This document shows, piece after piece, positions 15,103-23,391 of a stretch of DNA of 64,000 nucleotides. Source of the stretch: CBDAPE01 sp965198325 (GTDB lineage Bacteria > Pseudomonadota > Alphaproteobacteria > UBA828 > JAPUJA01); assembly GCA_965198325.1 (NCBI GenBank), contig CBDAPE010000018.1:62001-126000 (forward strand). Reading direction: 5' to 3'. The notes under the pieces are model-generated. The model was not told the DNA's origin. It ran no database searches and worked only from the letters and a program-made list of their open reading frames with translations. How positions within the stretch are numbered: the stretch's first letter is position 1; each line of letters starts with the position of its first letter. Position numbers and translations under genes: made by a program.

Positions 15103-15644
15103 ACGCCGCCGATCACCGCCATCGCCTCGCCGAAGCCCACCTGGGCGTGGCCGGGGGAATGGACGAGCGGCACGAACATCTCGCGCGACCGAAGCCGCCG
15201 CTCACGGACATAGTCCTTCACGATGGTGTAGCCGCCCGTAAAGCCGTACTCGTCCCGGAGACGGTCGAAGATCCGCTTCGCCGTGGGCCGTTGCTTGTGG
15301 TGGCTGGTCCGATCGTCTTCCAGAATCCGATCGATGATCCCCGTGAACGGACCCCGCTTCGGCCGCCGTGGCGGCTTGCCGCGGCGAGACCCCGGCGGCA
15401 CCGAGAACGACAGCATCTTGCGGACCGTCTTGCGGTCCAGCCCGAACACCCGCGAGGCCTCGCGGGTGCTCATTCCCTCGACACGACACGCCCGCCGAAC
15501 CCGCGCGTACAAATCCACCCGATACATCCCCCCGCCTTCCAGTCAGAGCAGCCCTGACAGAAGGCTATAGACGGTCCCATTTTGGTCCGCCACAGCCGGA
15601 TCAACCGGCCGCTTCAGTGGGGGATTATTGCGCCGCCGTTCTCA

Positions 15645-15650
15645 CTCAAC
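15645..15650. repeat. IS21 target-site duplication, right copy
   Basis: Second copy of CTCAAC, matching 11721-11726, directly followed by uspA codon 22 in the restored frame. Confidence 0.88.
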
Positions 15651-16406
15651 ATTGCGGTGCGGCTAGCTGCTCAACACGAGGCCCATCTTATCGGCCTGCT
15701 GACGATTCCGCCCTTCGAGCCTCCCATGATGTTTCCCGGCGCGATCGGCGGATTATCCGAGATTCAGGCCGAATACCGCGAACGCGCCCAGCGCGACGCC
15801 GGTGAGGTCGAGGAAATGTTCACCAAAAAGATCGATCGCGAAGGCCTCGCCGGAGAATGGCGCCGGGTCGAAGGATATCCAGAGGACGTCATCGTAACCC
15901 ATGCGCGCTACGCCGACGTCACGATCGTCGGCCAGGTCGATCCCGATCACCGTACTCCTTCGATTGCTGGCCCCCTGACCATGCGCTCTGGTCGACCGGT
16001 TCTCGTGATCCCCTACGCCGGCAGTGTCGATACAGTCGGTGAGCGGGCCATCGTGGCTTGGAACGCGAACCGCGAATCGGCCCGGGCCGTTGCCGACGCC
16101 CTGCCGATGTTGGCATGCGCCAAGGAAGTTATCGTTCTGAGCCTCAACCCCGAGGATTCTGATCATATCCCCGGCGCCGAAATCGCCCTCTATCTTGCCC
16201 GACACGGGGTGAAGGCAGATGCCCGTCAGGAAACGGCCAAGGGCATTTCCGAGGGTGACAATCTGCTCTCACGGGCCGCGGAAGCCGGCGCCGATCTCAT
16301 CGTAATGGGCGCCTACGGGCACTCGCGGGCGGCAGAGTTCGTGTTTGGCGGGACGACGCGGGATTTGCTCCAGCATTCCTCGATACCGTTGTCTCTTTCG
16401 CACTAG

Positions 16407-16838
16407 ACGGCGAAAAGCCCGAGAACGCCTGTGCGAGGGACCCAAACCCCGGGAATCGCGATTTCAGAATGGCCGAATAGGCCTCAAAGCCGATTCCGAA
16501 AGGCGTTTTTGTACACAACGCGGATTCCACCAGTACGCGAAATGATCCAGTCGCTTCGCCCGGCCAAGGGGTGCAAAATTTAGTGGACAATGAGATAATT
16601 TATTTCCAAATTTCAGATACTTAGTTAAACTGCCTATTTATTAGGCGAATCTATCAAGCCTTTGTGGTAATTGTGCGTTGGCCAAATACCACGGCCTTAT
16701 GGACAGACTTATCCACAGTTCCAGTGGATAGCGTGGGACCGGTTCAGCCGGCTGCGGAGGAAGCGGGCTCAAGACCCTGAACTGATTACCAACTACTTAA
16801 CATTGACGCCTCCGACTGGATGGCCGATATCTGCAGTC
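16407..16838. other. 432-nt intergenic region before uvrC with an AT-rich core
   Basis: No gene is supported. The segment from about 16571 to 16680 is strikingly AT-rich for this genome and includes a GCCTA/TAGGC dyad. DnaA-box-like sequences flank it on both sides (separate entry). The last 100 nt before the uvrC start are ordinary. Confidence 0.55.
16582..16730. promoter_or_regulatory. cluster of DnaA-box-like sites
   Basis: TTATCCACA (16709-16717) is a perfect DnaA box. It forms TATCCAC-N7-GTGGATA with an inverted second site ending at 16730. Two weaker 7/9 matches are TTATGGACA (16697-16705) and, on the minus strand, TTGTCCACT (16582-16590). Together with the AT-rich stretch between them this resembles a small origin or a DnaA-controlled promoter. 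Confidence 0.5.
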
Positions 16839-18764
16839 ATGACTTCGGCAAACGGGGAACGGGATGTTGACAGCGGAGTAGACTTGCCGGCCGCACCCAC
16901 CGAAACCCCCTTCGAGAGTGGTCGCGCCGCGATTCAGGCGGCGCTCAAGACCATGCCGGCGCGACCCGGCGTTTACCGGATGCTCGATGCCCAGGGTGGC
17001 GTGCTTTACGTGGGCAAGGCGAAGAGCCTGAAGAAGCGTGTCGCCTCCTATGCGCATGGTTCGGCTCACGGCGTTCGCATCCAGCGCATGATCTCCGCGA
17101 CGCGCTCGATGGAGATCGTCGTGACCGATACGGAGGCCGAGGCGCTCCTGCTTGAGGGAAATTTGATCAAGCGCCTCAAGCCCCGGTTCAACATCCTGCT
17201 TCGCGATGATAAATCCTATCCCCACATCCTGCTGACCGGCGACCACGACTGGCCGCAGATCACCAAGCATCGCGGCGCCCGCAAACGAACGGGCCGCTAC
17301 TTCGGCCCCTTCGCATCCGCCGGTGCCGTCAACCAGACACTGGCTGCCCTCCAGCGGGCGTTCCCCTTGCGCTCGTGCAGCGACAGCATCTTCGCAAGCC
17401 GCACCCGGCCCTGCCTGCAGTACCAGATCCGGCGCTGCTCGGGCCCATGTTGCGGGCGGGTCGAGAAGGCAGAGTACGACCTCATGGTCGACGAGGTCCG
17501 AGACTTCCTCTCCGGTAAAAGCCGCCAGGTCCAGAACCGGCTGACCGGGCGGATGTTGCGGGCAAGCGAGGCTCTCGACTACGAAGCCGCCGCCACTTAC
17601 CGCGATCGTATCAAAGCGCTCAACCAGATCCAGGCGCACCAGGGATTCACCACGGCGCGCCTCGCCGACGCCGACGTCATCGCCGCACATTGCGAAGCCG
17701 GGCAGACCGGAGTTCAAGTCTTCTTCTTCCGGGCCGGTCAGAATTTTGGCAACCGCTCCTATTTTCCCAGCCACGCCCAGGAGGCCGACCCCGAACATCT
17801 GCTCGGCGCCTTCGTCGGTCAGTTTTACCAGAACAAGCAGGTTCCCAAGCTGATCCTCACGAGCCACGCCGTGGAAGATGCCGAACTGATCGAGCGGGCG
17901 TTATCCCAACATGCCGGCCACCGGGTGCGGCTGCTCTGCCCCCAACGGGGCGAGAAACGGACCCTGGTGGAGCATGCGGTGCGCAACGCGCGCGAAGCTC
18001 TCGCACGCCGGCTGTCGGAAAGCCGCTCCCAGCGCCGCTTGCTGGAGCGCCTTGCCCACACCTTCGGGCTCGATCGCAGCCCGGAGCGCATCGAGGTTTA
18101 CGACAACAGTCACATTGCGGGCGGTCATGCAACGGGCGCGATGATCGTCGCAGGACGCGAGGGGCTTGTTAAGAACGCCTATCGAAAATTTACCATCAAG
18201 CAGGCGGCGGGCCAGGACTTCACGCCGGGTGATGACTACGCGATGATGCGCGAAGTTCTGACGCGGCGATTCAATCGCCTGCTCAAGGAAGACCCCGAGG
18301 GCGAGCGGTCCGACTGGCCCGACCTTGTCCTGCTCGACGGCGGCCAGGGGCAACTCAATATTGGTCTCGACGTATTCGCCGATCTGGGCGTTCGCGACGT
18401 CGCCATCGCGGCGATCGCCAAGGGACCCGACCGGAACGCCGGGCGGGAACGAATCTTCCGGCCCGACACGGAACCGCTCCAGCTGGACGAGCGCGATCCG
18501 GTGCTCTATTTCCTCCAGCGCCTGCGTGACGAGTCCCATCGTTTTGCGATCGGCAGCCACCGGAGCAAACGGTCCCGCTCGATCGGCCGCTCGATCCTCG
18601 ATAGTGTGCCCGGCATCGGGCGGGCCCGCAAGCGGGCCCTTCTGCATCATTTCGGCTCCGCCCAGAGCGTCGAACAGGCGGGACTGACCGACCTCCAGCA
18701 GGTCGACGGCATCAGCAAGACTGTCGCTCAGGCGATCTACGACCATTTCCACGGCGACTCCTGA
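16839..18764 (+). CDS. uvrC: excinuclease ABC subunit C
   Basis: A 641-residue UvrC, which makes both incisions in nucleotide excision repair with UvrAB. Domains in order: GIY-YIG nuclease (GVYRMLDAQGGVLYVGKAKS, about 46-65), cysteine-rich region (RPCLQYQIRRCSGPCCGR), UVR motif near 240-275 contacting UvrB, RNase-H-like second nuclease with IEVYDNSHIAGGHATGAMIV, and C-terminal helix-hairpin-helix (SVPGIGRARKRALLHHFGS-like). I start at ATG 16839; the frame is open to 16671 but that part is unlike UvrC. pgsA follows 19 nt downstream, as in many alphaproteobacteria. Confidence 0.97.
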   Translation: MTSANGERDVDSGVDLPAAPTETPFESGRAAIQAALKTMPARPGVYRMLDAQGGVLYVGKAKSLKKRVASYAHGSAHGVRIQRMISATRSMEIVVTDTEAEALLLEGNLIKRLKPRFNILLRDDKSYPHILLTGDHDWPQITKHRGARKRTGRYFGPFASAGAVNQTLAALQRAFPLRSCSDSIFASRTRPCLQYQIRRCSGPCCGRVEKAEYDLMVDEVRDFLSGKSRQVQNRLTGRMLRASEALDYEAAATYRDRIKALNQIQAHQGFTTARLADADVIAAHCEAGQTGVQVFFFRAGQNFGNRSYFPSHAQEADPEHLLGAFVGQFYQNKQVPKLILTSHAVEDAELIERALSQHAGHRVRLLCPQRGEKRTLVEHAVRNAREALARRLSESRSQRRLLERLAHTFGLDRSPERIEVYDNSHIAGGHATGAMIVAGREGLVKNAYRKFTIKQAAGQDFTPGDDYAMMREVLTRRFNRLLKEDPEGERSDWPDLVLLDGGQGQLNIGLDVFADLGVRDVAIAAIAKGPDRNAGRERIFRPDTEPLQLDERDPVLYFLQRLRDESHRFAIGSHRSKRSRSIGRSILDSVPGIGRARKRALLHHFGSAQSVEQAGLTDLQQVDGISKTVAQAIYDHFHGDS

Positions 18765-18783
18765 CCATGCTAGGATCGCCCGC

Positions 18784-19356
18784 ATGCTGACCCTCCCGAA
18801 TCTCTTGACGATGGCGCGAATTGCCGTGATCCCGGCGCTCGTCAGTGTGATTTACATTGACGGCCCGATTACCGCCTGGATTGCTTTCGCCCTGTTTGCC
18901 GCCGCCGCCGTCACCGATTACTTCGACGGCTGGATCGCACGGGCCCGTGGTCAACTCTCGGACTTCGGCCGGGTCTTCGATCCGATTGCCGACAAACTTC
19001 TCGTCGCGGCCGCGCTTTTGATGCTGGTCGCCGTCGCCCGGGCACCGGTCATCGCCGTCGGACTCATCCTGCTGCGCGAGATTCTCATCTCGGGTTTGCG
19101 GGAAGGCTTGGCTGGGCGCATCGCGTTGCCGGTCAGTCGGCTGGCCAAGTGGAAGACGGCGTCCCAGATGGTTGCAATCGGCGTGCTCCTGATCGCTCCC
19201 GCGATTCCCGCCGTCGGCCTCCTCCACGCGATTGGCGAAGGCGTTCTCTGGTTTGCCGCCGGCCTGACCTGTGTCACCGGTCTTGACTATCTGCGCGCGA
19301 CCCGGCGCCATTTGGGCGGCGCATCGACCGTGGGCGAGGATTCGGGTCAATCATGA
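18784..19356 (+). CDS. pgsA: CDP-diacylglycerol-glycerol-3-phosphate 3-phosphatidyltransferase
   Basis: A 190-residue inner-membrane enzyme that makes phosphatidylglycerophosphate, the first committed step to phosphatidylglycerol and cardiolipin. The CDP-alcohol phosphotransferase signature D-G-x2-A-R-x8-G-x3-D-x3-D is complete (D48, G49, A52, R53, G62, D66, D70). Several hydrophobic helices follow. The stop overlaps the mobB start by 4 nt, placing it in a run uvrC-pgsA-mobB-moeA-moaDE. Confidence 0.96.
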   Translation: MLTLPNLLTMARIAVIPALVSVIYIDGPITAWIAFALFAAAAVTDYFDGWIARARGQLSDFGRVFDPIADKLLVAAALLMLVAVARAPVIAVGLILLREILISGLREGLAGRIALPVSRLAKWKTASQMVAIGVLLIAPAIPAVGLLHAIGEGVLWFAAGLTCVTGLDYLRATRRHLGGASTVGEDSGQS

Positions 19357-19919
19357 ACGCACGCGCGATGACCGTGTTCGGTCTGGCCGGCTGGAGTGGC
19401 TCCGGCAAGACCACGCTAATGGGGCGCCTTCTGCCCGAGCTGATCGGCCGGGGGATCAGCGTCTCGACCATCAAGCACGCGCATCATAACTTCGACATGG
19501 CAGAGCCCAAGGAAGGCGATTTCCGCCTGCGCCGCGCGGGCCTCGGTGAAATGATGCTCGCGGCCCCCGCCCGCTGGGCGCTGCTGCATGAGCTCGATGA
19601 TGCACCGGAGCCGATGCTCGGGGACTTGCTGGCCCGCCTCTCGCCCGTCGACCTGGTGCTCATCGAGGGGTTCAAGGCTCACGTCCACCCCAAGCTCGAG
19701 GTTCACCGGCAAAACCTGGGCAAACCCCTGCTCGCCCCCGGCGATCCTCATATCGTCGCGATTGCCGCCGAAGACGGGAACGTCGATCTCGCCGAATGTA
19801 ACAGGGTGCTACCGGTTCTCGACCTTCGCGACGCCGTCGGCGTCGCCGACCTGATCGTCGAGCAGTGTGGTCTCGGCCAAACGCGCAAACCGGCTGTTGC
19901 CGCCGGCGATGCAGTTTAA
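19353..19919 (+). CDS. mobB: molybdopterin-guanine dinucleotide biosynthesis protein B
   Basis: A 188-residue GTP-binding accessory protein of Mo-MGD cofactor formation. The P-loop is GWSGSGKTTL (about residues 12-21), followed by STIKHAHHNFDM with the family's conserved KHxHH, and the VLIEGFK block. An ATG five codons later is an alternative start. The moeA start follows 2 nt after the stop. Confidence 0.93.
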   Translation: MNARAMTVFGLAGWSGSGKTTLMGRLLPELIGRGISVSTIKHAHHNFDMAEPKEGDFRLRRAGLGEMMLAAPARWALLHELDDAPEPMLGDLLARLSPVDLVLIEGFKAHVHPKLEVHRQNLGKPLLAPGDPHIVAIAAEDGNVDLAECNRVLPVLDLRDAVGVADLIVEQCGLGQTRKPAVAAGDAV

Positions 19920-19921
19920 TC

Positions 19922-21190
19922 ATGGCGCAACTCTCCGACGACTGCTTCGCGTTCGGCGGTGAGCTCATGCGCACCGACGAAGCGCTCGCCATCCTGCGCG
20001 AGCGAACGGTGGTTCTGAGCGAAACGGAGAGTGTGCCGCTCGTCGCGGCCTACGGCCGTATCCTGGCCGACGATCTGGTCTCGGATCGTAACGTGCCGCC
20101 CCATGATAACGCCGCCGTCGACGGCTATGCGGTCCATTTCGACGACCTCGATGCGGACGCGCCGACGCGTCTGCCGGTCACCGCCAGGGTTGCGGCCGGT
20201 GAAATGCTGGACCACCCCGCAAGGCGAGGCGAGGTGATCCGCATCTTTACCGGCGCGCCGATTCCGCTCGGCGACGGAGGCGAGGGTCCCGACACGGTTC
20301 TCATGCAGGAGGACTGCACGCTGGATGGAGATCAGGTCGTCATCCCACCGGGAATTAAGCGCGGCGCCAACCGCCGCTTTGCTGGCGAGGATATCACCCG
20401 CGGTGCAGCCGTGCTCACCGCTGGACGCCGCCTTCGGCCCCAGGATATCGGGCTCGCAGCTTCGATCGGGTGCGCCACTCTGCCAGTGCGCCGGCCCCTG
20501 CGAGTCGCCGTCTTCTCCACGGGCGACGAGGTCTTTGAGCCCGATTCCGAAGTCCCCGCCGGGGGAATATTCGATTCCAACCGCTATACGCTCCGCGGTC
20601 TGCTCGAAGGGTTGGGCTGTACCGTCAGCGATCTGGGCATCCTCGCGGACAGGCTTGAGACCGTGCGCGACGCGCTCGCGGCGGCGGCAACGGCCCACGA
20701 CCTGCTGATTACGTCGGGCGGCGTATCGACAGGAGACGAAGATCACGTCAAGGGCGCTGTCGAGGCGTTGGGGGCGCTCCATTTCTGGCGCCTCGCGATC
20801 CGCCCCGGCCGTCCCTTGGCGCTCGGGCAGGTCTCCGGCGTGCCCTTCGTCGGTCTGCCCGGCAACCCGGTTGCAGTCGTGGTCACGTTCCTCTGCTTTG
20901 CCCGCCCGTTGATTCTTGGTCTTGCCGGCGCCAGCGTTGCCGAGCCCCGGCGCTTTCCGATCCGCGCGGATTTCGACTATAAGAAGAAGCAGGGTCGGCG
21001 CGAATGGTTGCGCGCCACCCTCACGACCGATAAGGCGGGTGAGCTTCGGGTTCACAAATTCGCGCAAAGCGGCGCGGGCATTCTCTCTTCGACGGTCCTG
21101 ACCGACGGGCTTGTCGAACTAGCGGAGGAAACCGCCGGGGTCACGTCCGGGGAATTGGTCGATTTCATCCCCTTCAGCGAGTTCTCGTGA
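19922..21190 (+). CDS. moeA: molybdopterin molybdenumtransferase
   Basis: A 422-residue MoeA, which inserts molybdenum into adenylylated molybdopterin. Visible landmarks are NVPPHDNAAVDGYAVHFDDL, RIFTGAPIPLG, DTVLMQEDC, VAVFSTGDEV and the MoCF-domain motif TSGGVSTGDEDHVK, with PGNPVAVVVTF near the C-terminal domain. I start at 19922; the longer frame from 19865 overlaps mobB. The stop overlaps the moaD start by one base (TGATG). Confidence 0.96.
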   Translation: MAQLSDDCFAFGGELMRTDEALAILRERTVVLSETESVPLVAAYGRILADDLVSDRNVPPHDNAAVDGYAVHFDDLDADAPTRLPVTARVAAGEMLDHPARRGEVIRIFTGAPIPLGDGGEGPDTVLMQEDCTLDGDQVVIPPGIKRGANRRFAGEDITRGAAVLTAGRRLRPQDIGLAASIGCATLPVRRPLRVAVFSTGDEVFEPDSEVPAGGIFDSNRYTLRGLLEGLGCTVSDLGILADRLETVRDALAAAATAHDLLITSGGVSTGDEDHVKGAVEALGALHFWRLAIRPGRPLALGQVSGVPFVGLPGNPVAVVVTFLCFARPLILGLAGASVAEPRRFPIRADFDYKKKQGRREWLRATLTTDKAGELRVHKFAQSGAGILSSTVLTDGLVELAEETAGVTSGELVDFIPFSEFS

Positions 21191-21447
21191 TGCGTATTCT
21201 CTATTTCGCCTCGCTTCGCACCAAGACGGGAATCTCCGCCGAAGACGTCTCGCCGCCCGCCAGTGTGGCGACCGTCGGCGCGCTGATCGATTGGTTGCGG
21301 ACCCAAGGCCCCGGTTACGCCGAAGCGCTCGAGGATCTCGCCGTGGTGCGCGTGGCCGTCAACCAGGAATATTCCGGACTCGACGCGTCAATCGGCGCGG
21401 ACGACGAGATCGCCCTGTTTCCGCCGGTGACCGGAGGCGTGCGATGA
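21190..21447 (+). CDS. moaD: molybdopterin synthase sulfur-carrier subunit MoaD
   Basis: An 85-residue ubiquitin-like protein. The end reads DEIALFPPVTGGVR: the diglycine that is adenylylated and thiocarboxylated by MoeB is present but followed by Val-Arg rather than being the C-terminus. The start is the ATG overlapping the moeA stop; a GTG just upstream is an alternative. It overlaps moaE by 4 nt, so the two subunits are made together. Confidence 0.93.
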   Translation: MRILYFASLRTKTGISAEDVSPPASVATVGALIDWLRTQGPGYAEALEDLAVVRVAVNQEYSGLDASIGADDEIALFPPVTGGVR

Positions 21448-21899
21448 TCCGGGTCCAGGCCGAGGATTTCGATGTGAGCGCCGAGCTCGATGCGCTCGGC
21501 AACGCCAGCCGCGCGATCGGCGGCGTTGCGGTGTTCGTGGGCATTGTGCGGGGCGAAGCCGAGGGTAAGTCGATCGGCGCGATGACACTCGAACACTACC
21601 CGGCGATGACCGAACGGGAACTCGAAAGGATCGAGGCCGAAGCGAACGCACGCTGGCCGCTCGAGGCAAGCCTGATCGTTCACCGGGTCGGCCGGCTCGA
21701 GCCGGGCGATCGGATCGTGCTGGTGATCACCGCCTCGACCCATCGTCAGGTGGCCTTCGAGGCCTGCGAGTTCTTGGTCGACTGGCTGAAGACCAAGGCC
21801 CCGTTCTGGAAGCTCGAGGAAACTGGCTCGGGGGCCCGCTGGGTCGAGGCGCGAGAGACGGACGATGCGGCGGCGGCGCGCTGGACCGAGAAAGGCTGA
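21444..21899 (+). CDS. moaE: molybdopterin synthase catalytic subunit MoaE
   Basis: A 151-residue large subunit that transfers sulfur from MoaD thiocarboxylate to precursor Z. Family landmarks are GGVAVFVGIVRGEAEGK, LEHYPAMTERELERI, IVHRVGRLEPGD, ASTHRQVAFEACEFLVDWLKT and KAPFWKLEE with the catalytic lysine region. It ends one base before the convergent ilvE stop. Confidence 0.96.
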   Translation: MIRVQAEDFDVSAELDALGNASRAIGGVAVFVGIVRGEAEGKSIGAMTLEHYPAMTERELERIEAEANARWPLEASLIVHRVGRLEPGDRIVLVITASTHRQVAFEACEFLVDWLKTKAPFWKLEETGSGARWVEARETDDAAAARWTEKG

Positions 21900-22808
21900 C
21901 TATCCGTCCGAGGGCTTGTGAACCTCGGCGTCGTAGTCCTCCATCAGCTGGCGGGTGATCGGGCCGACCTGATAGGAGCGTCCCTCGATTTCGCTGATCG
22001 GGGTCACTTCCGCGGCCGTGCCGGTCAGAAACAGCTCGTTGGCGGTATCCAGTTCCTCGACTGCCACGGCGCGCTCGGTGATCTCGATGCTACGCCGGCG
22101 TGCGAGTTCGATGACTGTGCGCCGGGTAATGCCGTCGAGAAAGCAATCGGGGGTTGGCGTGTGGAGCGCGCCGTCGATCGCCAGAAACAAGTTGGCCCCG
22201 GTGGCTTCTGCGACCTGGCCACGCCAATCGAGCATGAGCGCGTCGTCATAACCCTCGGATTCGGCGATATGCTTGGACAGAGTGCAGATCATGTAGAGGC
22301 CCGCCGCCTTGGACTGAACCGGCGCGGTATCCGGCGCCGGTCGCCGCCAGGACGACATCTTGAGCCGGATGCCCCCCTCGCGATCCTTGAAATAGGCGCC
22401 CCACGGCCACACCGCTATCGCCAGATGAATCGTATTCTGCTGCGCCGAGACGCCCATCATCTCGCTGCCCCGCCAGGCGACGGGACGGATATAGCCGTTG
22501 TCGATGCCTTGGGCAGCAACGGTCTCGAGCGTCGCCTCGATCAGCGCTTCGACGCTGATCGGCAACTCGAAGCCCAGCGCCTTCGCCGAGGCCGCCAGCC
22601 GCTCACAGTGGGCATTCAGTTTGAACGGGCGTCTGTCGTAGACCCGCACTCCCTCAAACACGCAGCTCGCATAATGAAGCGCGTGGCTAAGCACATGAAG
22701 TTTGGCGTCGCGCCAAGGTACCAGCCCGCCATCATACCAGATTACCCCGTCCCGATCGTCATAGGGCAGGAGCATCGAGGCATCCGAAGTGGAGGTCTGC
22801 GCCGACAT
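21900..22808 (-). CDS. ilvE: branched-chain amino acid aminotransferase
   Basis: A 302-residue class IV PLP aminotransferase, which interconverts Leu, Ile, Val and their 2-oxoacids. Recognisable blocks are VLSHALHYASCVFEGVRVY, YIRPVAWRG, the region VQSKAAGLYMICTLSKHIA with the PLP lysine, EATGANLFLAIDG and FLTGTAAEVTPI. It is divergent from the MarR gene, with an inverted repeat in the 63-nt gap, and could be under its control. A D-amino-acid aminotransferase is the nearest alternative but the length and motifs favour IlvE. Confidence 0.93.
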   Translation of the reverse strand: MSAQTSTSDASMLLPYDDRDGVIWYDGGLVPWRDAKLHVLSHALHYASCVFEGVRVYDRRPFKLNAHCERLAASAKALGFELPISVEALIEATLETVAAQGIDNGYIRPVAWRGSEMMGVSAQQNTIHLAIAVWPWGAYFKDREGGIRLKMSSWRRPAPDTAPVQSKAAGLYMICTLSKHIAESEGYDDALMLDWRGQVAEATGANLFLAIDGALHTPTPDCFLDGITRRTVIELARRRSIEITERAVAVEELDTANELFLTGTAAEVTPISEIEGRSYQVGPITRQLMEDYDAEVHKPSDG

Positions 22809-22845
22809 TTGTTTGATCCGCGATGAAAAAGAGTGTTGCGCTCAG

Positions 22846-22862
22846 TATCACCCGAAGTGATA
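22846..22862. promoter_or_regulatory. inverted-repeat operator between ilvE and the MarR gene
   Basis: TATCAC-CCGAA-GTGATA is a perfect 6-bp dyad with a 5-nt spacer, 9 nt before the MarR start and overlapping a TATAAG-like -10. Its size and place are typical of MarR autoregulatory operators. Confidence 0.6.
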
Positions 22863-22871
22863 TAAGTCAAC

Positions 22872-23378
22872 ATGGCTGACATAAATCCCGCTACCAATCC
22901 GCTTTATCTTCGCGAGGACGAGCTGCGCCAGAGCATGGAGCTCCTGTTCTATGCCTATCGGGACTTCACAGCCGAAGCCGACGCGCTCCTCGCGGAGCAC
23001 AACTTCGGCCGCGCCCATCACCGGGTGATCTACTTCGTCGGGCGCTATCCGTCGATCTCAGTGGCCGAGCTGCTCTCGATCCTGCGCATCACGAAACAAA
23101 GCCTCTCCCGCGTGCTGGGCCAACTCGTTACCACGGGCTATATTGTCCAGCGCCCGGGAACAAAGGACCGGCGCCAGCGCCTGCTCTCGCTTACCGCCAA
23201 GGGCGCCGAGCTCGAACGTCGACTCTCCACCGACCAGCGCAAGCGCATCGCCGCGGCCTACCGTACCGCCGGTCCACAGGCCGTGGATGGCTACCGCAAG
23301 GTGCTGCTGAGCATGATCAACGAGCGCGACTGCGACCGTCTGCTCGGCCATCCGGGAGCCGACCGGGGCGCGGAATAG
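22872..23378 (+). CDS. petP: MarR-family transcriptional regulator (PetP-like)
   Basis: A 168-residue winged-helix regulator. The DNA-binding core is ISVAELLSILRITKQSLSRVLGQL followed by the wing PGTKDRRQRLLSLTAKGAEL. A MarR gene directly ahead of an OmpR-type regulator matches the petP-petR pair first described in Rhodobacter, where it is needed for growth. The symbol is assigned from this arrangement. It lies 13 nt before the response regulator and likely binds the dyad in front of it. Confidence 0.75.
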   Translation: MADINPATNPLYLREDELRQSMELLFYAYRDFTAEADALLAEHNFGRAHHRVIYFVGRYPSISVAELLSILRITKQSLSRVLGQLVTTGYIVQRPGTKDRRQRLLSLTAKGAELERRLSTDQRKRIAAAYRTAGPQAVDGYRKVLLSMINERDCDRLLGHPGADRGAE

Positions 23379-23391
23379 ATCGGAACAGGCG

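Larger units (their letters stand above)
12679..15527 (-). pseudogene. istA: IS21 transposase IstA, split by the IS256 element
   Basis: The N-terminal piece (15527 down to about 15096) encodes a helix-turn-helix region (MSTREASRVFGLDRKTVRKM) and the start of the catalytic domain. The C-terminal piece (13753 down to 12679) continues it with KVHFLAFDLPHSDACFVKAY and the rest of the rve-type integrase core and C-terminal domain. The junction reads GVAR/KVH when the IS256 element and one copy of GGCGCGC are removed, restoring a full-length frame. Each piece alone lacks a complete DDE site. Confidence 0.92.
11727..15644 (-). mobile_element. IS21-family insertion sequence, interrupted by an IS256-family element
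   Basis: The ends start TGTCAATGGCGGAGCAAGAA (left) and, read inward on the minus strand, TGAGAACGGCGGCGCAATAA (right): a 20-nt imperfect inverted repeat with TG...CA termini, flanked by a 6-bp duplication. Subterminal copies of an AAGAAGGGACC-like word follow the left end, as is usual for IS21. It carries istA and istB on the minus strand. Without the nested IS256 element and its duplication it is about 2.57 kb, normal for the family. istB is intact but istA is split, so this copy should not move by itself. Confidence 0.92.
11664..16406 (+). pseudogene. universal stress protein (UspA family) split by an IS21-type insertion
   Basis: The first 21 codons (11664-11726, beginning MPMPSILVHLDAGPQSE) and the remaining 251 codons (15651-16406) join in frame when the insertion and one copy of its CTCAAC duplication are removed. 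The restored protein is about 272 residues with two Usp-like halves. The C-terminal half carries the GAYGHSRAAEFVFGGTTRDLL nucleotide-binding region. No other stop or frameshift is visible, so the disruption looks recent. The downstream part might be expressed from an element-borne promoter but would lack its first beta strand. Confidence 0.9.
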
